Assembly (NCBI GenBank): GCA_002297545.1
Contig: DBLZ01000023.1
Location: forward strand, 1-20,472
Direction of reading: 5' to 3'
DNA: 20,472 bases
DNA from: Prevotellaceae bacterium UBA711
GTDB taxonomy: Bacteria; Bacteroidota; Bacteroidia; Bacteroidales; Bacteroidaceae
The notes beneath the pieces were generated by a model, which saw nothing but the letters and a program-made list of their open reading frames with translations, had not been told where the DNA came from and did no database searches. The position numbers and the translations under genes are program-made. Position 1 is the first letter of the stretch. Each line of letters starts with the position of its first letter. Positions 15,404 to 20,472 of this stretch are shown here, one piece after another.

Positions 15404-16771
15404 ATGTATAAAGGACATATCCTCTGTTTGGCCTTGGCCTTATCCTCCAGCTCCACGTATGCTGACATACAACAGGATAGTACACAGTATCTTGGCAAAG
15501 CAACATCAAGGACAGACAGCACCGAACTGTTCTCCCATATCTCGTGGAGATACAACGTTGATTCCACTGCATACCGATACGGACAAAAGATGACGGAGCT
15601 GATACACCAACGCCGTGCAATTCTTTTGGCCCCGATGTCTCCCAGGCGTCCCGATGCTTACTGCCTGCGCATGACATTGCCTCCGACGTTCTACTCCTCA
15701 TCCATATTGCAGCAGTTCTCCACCACGTGGACATCTTACCCCAATGATGTGCATCTGGTGAGCATGTACATGGTAAACGATGCCTTTGCAAAGATGTATG
15801 TAGACAGTCCCGAACTGGTGACCCAGACCGACTCGGACATAAAGCAGGCCGGCACGCTGCGCAATGACGTGCAACAGCCGCTGACCACCGACACAAAACT
15901 GACCGACAAGGTGGTGACCGTGAATTTGGACACTGAACTGGACGAGAATGTGGAACTTGTCACACGCAGGCCCAATTTCTGGAAGTTCCCGGGCGACGGC
16001 TCGCTTCAGTTCACACAGAACTACTTCTCTGAGAACTGGCACAAGGGCGGCGACAACAACTATGCCATGCAAGGCCAGCTGACACTGAATGCCAATTATG
16101 ACAACAAGCAGAAAGTGCAGTGGGAAAACAGGCTGGAACTGCAACTCGGCTTCCAGACTACCAGCAAGTCGGACAAGTACCACTCCATGAAGCCCACCAA
16201 CAACCTGATGCGTCTGACCACCAAGCTTGGCTACAAGGCGTTCAAGACGTTCTATTATACCACACAGGTTCAGCTGTCAACACAGATGGTGTCTGCATAC
16301 GACGACAACACCAACAACCTAAGGACCGCCATCCTCTCCCCCCTGGACATGAACGTGTCCGTGGGTCTCGATTATAAGTTTGCCACAAAGAACAACCGCT
16401 TCCGCGGTAGCGCCTATCTGGCGCCATGCTCCTACAACATGCGATATGTCAAGCACGATGAACTGGTGGGACGTTACGGAATAGAGGCCGGCAAGCATTC
16501 CTACCACAAATTCGGCCCATACATCAGGGTGGAATACTATTGGCAAATAGCCAAGAACATATCGTGGAACGGCAAGATCTACTGGACAAGCAACTTCGAC
16601 TACACCAACATCGAATGGGAGAATACCTTCTCTTTCAGCATCAACAAGTACCTGTCGGCACAGCTCTTCGCACATCCCAAGTTCGACGACAGCAGCAAAT
16701 CCTACAAGGGAGACCATGGCTATCTGATGATGCGCGAATGGTTCTCGCTCGGCCTCAGGCATAGCTGGTAA
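15404..16771 (+). CDS. DUF3078 domain outer-membrane protein
   Basis: A 455-residue exported protein. The ATG at 15404 gives a clear signal peptide (MYKGHILCLALALSSSSTYA, cleavage about residue 20); an in-frame TTG 17 codons upstream is not needed. The C-terminal half has the DUF3078 pattern: GDGSLQFTQNYFSENWHKGG, then alternating beta-strands such as QLTLNANYDNK, VQWENRLELQLGF and MNVSVGLDYKF, ending in a strand with a terminal aromatic residue (WFSLGLRHSW), typical of an outer-membrane barrel. The N-terminal 170 residues after the signal show no domain I recognise. The family is common in Bacteroidota and its function is unknown. It is 30 bases upstream of engB and probably co-transcribed. 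Confidence 0.85.
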   Translation: MYKGHILCLALALSSSSTYADIQQDSTQYLGKATSRTDSTELFSHISWRYNVDSTAYRYGQKMTELIHQRRAILLAPMSPRRPDAYCLRMTLPPTFYSSSILQQFSTTWTSYPNDVHLVSMYMVNDAFAKMYVDSPELVTQTDSDIKQAGTLRNDVQQPLTTDTKLTDKVVTVNLDTELDENVELVTRRPNFWKFPGDGSLQFTQNYFSENWHKGGDNNYAMQGQLTLNANYDNKQKVQWENRLELQLGFQTTSKSDKYHSMKPTNNLMRLTTKLGYKAFKTFYYTTQVQLSTQMVSAYDDNTNNLRTAILSPLDMNVSVGLDYKFATKNNRFRGSAYLAPCSYNMRYVKHDELVGRYGIEAGKHSYHKFGPYIRVEYYWQIAKNISWNGKIYWTSNFDYTNIEWENTFSFSINKYLSAQLFAHPKFDDSSKSYKGDHGYLMMREWFSLGLRHSW

Positions 16772-16801
16772 CCGGCCAACCCTAACACATCTATCTCACA
16801 C

Positions 16802-17461
16802 ATGATGACAATAAAGACAGCGGAATACCATGTGTCCAGCGCACGAGTGGACCAGTGTCCGTCCTCCAACCTGCCGGAATATGCTTTCATAGGCCGCAGC
16901 AATGTTGGCAAAAGTTCACTGATTAACATGCTGACCGGAAACGGCAAACTGGCCAAAACGTCGGCCACACCAGGCAAAACCATCCTGATAAACCATTTCC
17001 TTATCAACAAGCCTGCGGAGGGAAAGCGGCCGTCTTCTGCTGCGGATCGCCCATGGTACCTGGTAGACCTTCCCGGATATGGATATGCCAAACGCGGGAA
17101 GAAAGCTCAAGAGGAGTTCGAACGGATGATCAGTTCCTACATACTGGAACGCGAACAGATGTCCGTGCTGTTCCTGTTGATTGACGCACGCCACGAGCCA
17201 CAGAAGATAGACCTCGAGTTCATTGAATGGCTGGGCGAAAACGGCATTCCGTTTGCCATCGTATTCACTAAGGCAGACAAGATAAGCAAGGGTCGCCTTG
17301 GCGGAAACGTGCAACACTATATGAGCGAACTTTCCAAGCAATGGGAAGAGCTTCCTCCCTACTTTGTCACCAGCAGCGAAACCCGCATGGGACGCGAAGA
17401 AATCTTGCAGTACATAGGCGATGTGAACGCAATGCTGCAACAGAACACAGCCGGGGAATAG
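16802..17461 (+). CDS. engB: Ribosome biogenesis GTP-binding protein EngB/YihA/YsxC
   Basis: A 219-residue TrmE-Era-like GTPase needed for assembly of the large ribosomal subunit. Motifs in order: G1 GRSNVGKSS (31-39), the G2 region TSATPGKT (53-60), G3 DLPGYGYAK (89-97), G4 TKAD (156-159) and a G5-like VTSSET near residue 190. The first of two adjacent ATGs is used; the second, at 16805, would shorten it by one residue. Between G2 and G3 there is an extra segment at about 70-84 (KPAEGKRPSSAADRP) where most family members pass directly into WYLVDLPGYG. The gene follows the DUF3078 gene by 30 bases and ends before a shared terminator. Confidence 0.96.
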   Translation: MMTIKTAEYHVSSARVDQCPSSNLPEYAFIGRSNVGKSSLINMLTGNGKLAKTSATPGKTILINHFLINKPAEGKRPSSAADRPWYLVDLPGYGYAKRGKKAQEEFERMISSYILEREQMSVLFLLIDARHEPQKIDLEFIEWLGENGIPFAIVFTKADKISKGRLGGNVQHYMSELSKQWEELPPYFVTSSETRMGREEILQYIGDVNAMLQQNTAGE

Positions 17462-17539
17462 CCTTGCGGTTTACATGAAAAGGAGAAACGGCCCACACAC
17501 ACGACATCTGCCGATACACAGCAAATAGGAGCCTAAAGC

Positions 17540-17579
17540 ATCGCCCGCTTACGAACATACGATATTCGAAGCGGGCGAT
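17540..17579 (+). terminator. Terminator between engB and the convergent GH2 gene
   Basis: ATCGCCCGCTT (17540-17550) and AAGCGGGCGAT (17569-17579) form a perfect 11-base-pair stem, with CGAA/TTCG able to extend it. On the plus strand a T-rich tract follows (TTCCTTTC, then TTGTTTTT to 17597), so it should terminate engB transcription. It may also serve the minus-strand gene. Confidence 0.75.
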
Positions 17580-17612
17580 TCCTTTCTACTTGTTTTTGAA
17601 CTCACCGTCAAA

Positions 17613-17643
17613 TGTTGATACATTCAACAGGCCGAGACGTCTC
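17613..17643 (-). other. Short hairpin and palindrome at the 3' end of the GH2 gene
   Basis: TGTTGA/TCAACA (17613-17629) forms a 6-base-pair stem with a 5-base loop. GAGACGTCTC (17634-17643) is a perfect 10-base palindrome that overlaps the GH2 stop codon. These may form the 3' end of the GH2 mRNA; either could be chance. Confidence 0.3.
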
Positions 17644-20155
17644 ATTTTATCCTTATCTTCAACTCTGCCCTGCCTACACCCTCAGCCTCAGCAGTGAAAG
17701 TCAGGATGCCACGGCCATCATTGTCAGCCTTGATTATGGCCAGCAGAAGACCGTTGAAGGCGGGACGTGTAGCTTGGTGGAACGGTATCAGACAGGCGGG
17801 ATCTCCATTGTCGGTGGCCAGCACCTGGCCGGCACCTGCCACGGTACATGTGACACGAGGTTCTGCCACAGGCACCTCGTTACCGTCTTTGTCGAGGAAG
17901 GAGACACGGACAAAAACAAGATCCTCTCCATCGGCATGTATGGTTGTCTTGTCCGGAGTGAGCCTTACCTGTACGGCCTCACCAGTGGTTTTGACAACAG
18001 TGTCGGCCCATGGCTTGCCATTCTTGTAGGCGATAGCCTTCAACTCGCCCGGTTCATACACCACGTCCTCCCAGCGCAAGCGGTATTCAAATGGATGCTT
18101 CTTACGGTGTCCCATAGACTTGCCATTGAGGAAGAGTTCGGCCTCATCGCCCGAAGTGTAGACATAGACAGGTGTCTTCTGCCCCACCCTGTCAGGGAAA
18201 TTCCAGTGAGGAAGAATATACACCATGGGAAAGTCGGGCATCCAGTGCGACTGATACAGGTAATAACGATCCTTGGGAAAGCCAGCCAGGTCCACTATGC
18301 CAAAGTAGCTGCTACGTGAGGTTGGCCTATCCTTGTCTATCTGTTCCAACTCGGCCTTCACCTTTGCCAGTTCTGCACTATCCATAGCCGCAGCATGATT
18401 CAGGAGCACTGTGTTGTCGCTATTGAACGGTGTGGGTTCGCCCAGGTAATCGAAGCCTGTCCACACGAACTCGCCACAGATTCCCGGATAACGCTCCAAG
18501 GCGGCAAACTCCTGATCGACAAGCCCACCCCAGCCCGGTTCCTGCGTATCGTATGATGTAACATGGAAGCGTCGTGGATAATACTCTCCTCGTGAACTCA
18601 TCGTGGAACTGCTCTCGCTGGCATATCCCGAGATATGTTCGTGCCCATCCTTGCTAAGGAACTCACCATAGAAATACGGCCCGCCATATACACCTGCGGC
18701 ATAGTTCATGCCATGGACATCCACCTGCAACTCTGTGCCATTCATGGCAGAGCGTCTGGGATACGATGCACCAAAGGTGGCAGGCCGTGTGCGATCGAAG
18801 CGATGCACCACCTCTGTCAGATGACGTGCCATACCTGTCTCCGGGAAATACTGCTCCTGTACCTCATTGCCTGTGCTCCACATAATGACGGAGGGATGGT
18901 TGCGGTCGCGACATATCAAGGACTCGATGTCCTCCTGATGCCATTTGAGAAACAGGGAACCATAGTCACCGTCCCTCTTGCCATAGCCCCAGCAGTCAAA
19001 CGCCTCGTCCATGACCAGGAAGCCCATCTTATCTGCCAAGTCAAGGAGTTCGGGAGCAGGAGGATTGTGCGAAGTACGCAAGGCATTGCAGCCAAAGCTT
19101 TTCAGTATCTGCAATTGACGCTTCAGAGCCACAAGGTTAAAGGCTGCGCCCAGTGCGCCCAGATCGTGATGGTTACAGGTACCTTGTATCTGCACACGCT
19201 TACCGTTGAGCATGAAGCCATTGTCATGAGTGAATTCTATGGTACGTATACCGAAAGGGGTGTCCAGAACGTCTATGCATTTCTTGCCATCATAGACAGA
19301 GACACGCGCCAAGTAACGATGAGTATGTTCCAGGTCCCACAGTTTGGGCGACGATACCGTCAAGCGTACACTGTCCGTAGTACATTCTCCGGCCGGAAGC
19401 TGCATGCTCACCCCGGGATGCGAGGCTACACGCCTGCCGGGCCTGTCGTCCTGGCGCAATTCATACAAATCTACCGTATAACTGCATTTCGTAGCAGATG
19501 GCCTGTTGTTTTGAAGCTTGACCTGCACCATAGCCGTAGCCTCCTTCTGGCTTACATTGGGTGTGGTGACATACACTCCCCAGTGTGCCACATGCACAGA
19601 GGCCGTCTTTACCAGGCGGACATGGCGATAAATGCCGGCACCCGGGTACCATCGTGATCCCAGCTTCTCTGTGTCCAGACGCACGGCCACGACATTATCC
19701 TCTCCCCATCGTATATGCGGGGTCAAGTTCACTCGGAAGGAAATATACCCATAGGGACGGTTACCCACCTTGTGCCCATTGATCCAGACCTCGGCATTGG
19801 CCATGGCACCGTCAAAGTCCAAATACAGCTGCTTACCCTTGTCGTTGGCAGGAACCACGAAATGCTTGCGGTACCATCCTATGCCCTTCCATGGCAGTTT
19901 GGCAGTACAGCCCTCTAGGTCATTGCGGAACGGTCCCTCTATTCCCCAGTCATGTGGTAGATCCAGGACCCGCCATTGTTCATCGTCAGCAAAGGGTTGG
20001 TCCAAAGATGATGGTTCGACACGTCGTGTGCCATCGGCCTGTAGCCCATAACGAGCGAACCGCCACTCGCGGTCAAATCTCTTCACTTCTCGCTGTGCAT
20101 GGATCACCAGGCACAAAAGGCTGATGCAGCACATTACGGATAACTTCCTACTCAT
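17642..20155 (-). CDS. Secreted glycoside hydrolase family 2 (beta-galactosidase-like)
   Basis: An 837-residue exported glycosidase. The signal peptide is MSRKLSVMCCISLLCLVIHA. The GH2 sugar-binding domain (about 25-185) includes LPHDWGIEGPF, GIGWYRKHFVVP and RWYPGAGIYRHVRL. The Ig-like domain follows (about 188-305), then the TIM barrel. The barrel has NHHDLGALG, ALRTSHNPPAPELLDLADKMG, acid/base Glu431 in MWSTGNEVQ, and nucleophile Glu514 in YASESSSTMSSRG. The C-terminal part (about 650-837) has further beta-sandwich domains, including one resembling DUF4982 (TPVYVYTSGDEAELFLNGKS). This layout is typical of Bacteroidota periplasmic beta-galactosidases acting on glycans. No SusC/SusD genes or sugar regulators are nearby in the window. 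Substrate (beta-galactoside or beta-glucuronide) cannot be fixed by reading alone. Confidence 0.93.
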   Translation of the reverse strand: MSRKLSVMCCISLLCLVIHAQREVKRFDREWRFARYGLQADGTRRVEPSSLDQPFADDEQWRVLDLPHDWGIEGPFRNDLEGCTAKLPWKGIGWYRKHFVVPANDKGKQLYLDFDGAMANAEVWINGHKVGNRPYGYISFRVNLTPHIRWGEDNVVAVRLDTEKLGSRWYPGAGIYRHVRLVKTASVHVAHWGVYVTTPNVSQKEATAMVQVKLQNNRPSATKCSYTVDLYELRQDDRPGRRVASHPGVSMQLPAGECTTDSVRLTVSSPKLWDLEHTHRYLARVSVYDGKKCIDVLDTPFGIRTIEFTHDNGFMLNGKRVQIQGTCNHHDLGALGAAFNLVALKRQLQILKSFGCNALRTSHNPPAPELLDLADKMGFLVMDEAFDCWGYGKRDGDYGSLFLKWHQEDIESLICRDRNHPSVIMWSTGNEVQEQYFPETGMARHLTEVVHRFDRTRPATFGASYPRRSAMNGTELQVDVHGMNYAAGVYGGPYFYGEFLSKDGHEHISGYASESSSTMSSRGEYYPRRFHVTSYDTQEPGWGGLVDQEFAALERYPGICGEFVWTGFDYLGEPTPFNSDNTVLLNHAAAMDSAELAKVKAELEQIDKDRPTSRSSYFGIVDLAGFPKDRYYLYQSHWMPDFPMVYILPHWNFPDRVGQKTPVYVYTSGDEAELFLNGKSMGHRKKHPFEYRLRWEDVVYEPGELKAIAYKNGKPWADTVVKTTGEAVQVRLTPDKTTIHADGEDLVFVRVSFLDKDGNEVPVAEPRVTCTVAGAGQVLATDNGDPACLIPFHQATRPAFNGLLLAIIKADNDGRGILTFTAEAEGVGRAELKIRIK

Positions 20156-20404
20156 ATTATCTTATCATGAATTGGATATAGAACTAATCTATGTGTCATA
20201 CGAATTTCACATGGAAGTCTATGTCAGTATGTACATTATCTCATATAGCCACAATAGTCCTGCCATGATTCTTCTGTGTTCGTCCTTGCCCTCCTTGTTT
20301 GTGTAGTTCAGAGTTCGGACAAGTCGTTTGCAAAGGGTACGTGATTTGAAACATTGTCTCGCCTGCGGTGAAAAAAACTCACCGTCCAATGCCTTACAAT
20401 AAAG
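20156..20404. other. Intergenic region between tRNA-Gly and the GH2 gene
   Basis: No gene is seen here. CGGTGA (20366-20371) and TCACCG (20379-20384) form a 6-base-pair stem, 21 bases beyond the tRNA 3' end, which may end or help process the tRNA transcript. TACCCTTTG (minus strand, 20339-20331) resembles a -7 promoter element but has one base too many between TA and TTTG, so no promoter for the GH2 gene is claimed. Confidence 0.4.
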
Positions 20405-20472
20405 AGCGGTAGACGGGGCTCGAACCCGCGACCCTGGGCTTGGGAAGCCCATGCTCTACCAACTGAGCTACT
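20405..20472 (-). tRNA. tRNA-Gly (anticodon CCC), 5' end cut by the window edge
   Basis: Read on the minus strand, the sequence has a D arm (AGCTCAGTTGGTAGAGC), an anticodon stem TGGGC/GCCCA around loop TTCCCAA (anticodon CCC, glycine GGG codons), a five-base variable loop, and a T arm with GGTTCGAGCC. The 3' acceptor strand CTACCGC ends at 20406, with discriminator U, as usual for bacterial tRNA-Gly. CCA is not encoded. The first five bases (predicted GCGGT) lie beyond the right edge. Confidence 0.95.

Noticed and set aside
17642..20155. A polysaccharide utilisation locus around the GH2 enzyme.
   Set aside because: No SusC/SusD pair, hybrid sensor or further glycosidase is found next to it in the window.
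20331..20339. TACCCTTTG on the minus strand as a promoter of the GH2 gene.
   Set aside because: Three bases rather than two separate TA from TTTG, and no TTTG -33 element is present.

Overview
The window comes from a chromosome of the phylum Bacteroidota, probably order Bacteroidales (a Bacteroides/Prevotella-like gut or oral anaerobe). Several intergenic gaps carry the Bacteroidota promoter pattern (TTTG, about 20 bases, TAnnTTTG). The protein set also fits: a DUF3078 outer-membrane protein, a DPP5-like S9 peptidase lipoprotein, a secreted GH2 glycosidase, a long YidC, and a Bacteroidota-type Cas2 and Cas9. The species cannot be named from this sequence.

Region 1 (1-6200) is a type II-C CRISPR-Cas locus. 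The array at 1-627 has ten identical 36-base repeats and nine 29-30 base spacers, and runs off the left edge. Moving right come the leader, then cas2, cas1 and cas9, all on the minus strand, so the order of transcription is cas9-cas1-cas2-leader-array. Upstream of cas9, on the plus strand, is a complete tracrRNA gene too short to appear as an open reading frame: a near-consensus promoter, an anti-repeat matching the array repeat, a nexus hairpin and a UUCG-capped terminator. The anti-repeat fixes the array orientation as minus. The only good promoter candidate for cas9 lies beyond the tracrRNA gene, so the cas9 mRNA leader would be antisense to the whole tracrRNA. That predicted leader also begins with a second, degenerate repeat-like sequence and two adjacent palindromes. 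Between this control region and enolase are a possible 52-codon ORF and two long inverted repeats. The cas genes are visibly more AT-rich than the housekeeping genes, which suggests acquisition by transfer.

Region 2 (6202-14891, all minus strand) is core metabolism and envelope: enolase, a secreted alkaline phosphatase, an MFS transporter, a DPP5-like peptidase lipoprotein and the membrane insertase YidC. The peptidase, transporter and phosphatase genes are closely spaced (21 and 46 bases) and probably co-transcribed. yidC has its own strong promoter and a terminator-like hairpin; enolase has a weaker promoter candidate.

Region 3 (15334-17461, plus strand) holds a DUF3078 outer-membrane beta-barrel protein followed closely by the ribosome-assembly GTPase EngB/YihA. 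A hairpin terminator lies between engB and the convergent GH2 beta-galactosidase gene (17642-20155, minus). The window ends inside a tRNA-Gly(CCC) gene, also minus strand.

The part most worth a second look is the 5690-6190 control region, where tracrRNA, the cas9 leader, a second repeat-like element and palindromes overlap in a way that suggests cas9/tracrRNA cross-regulation.
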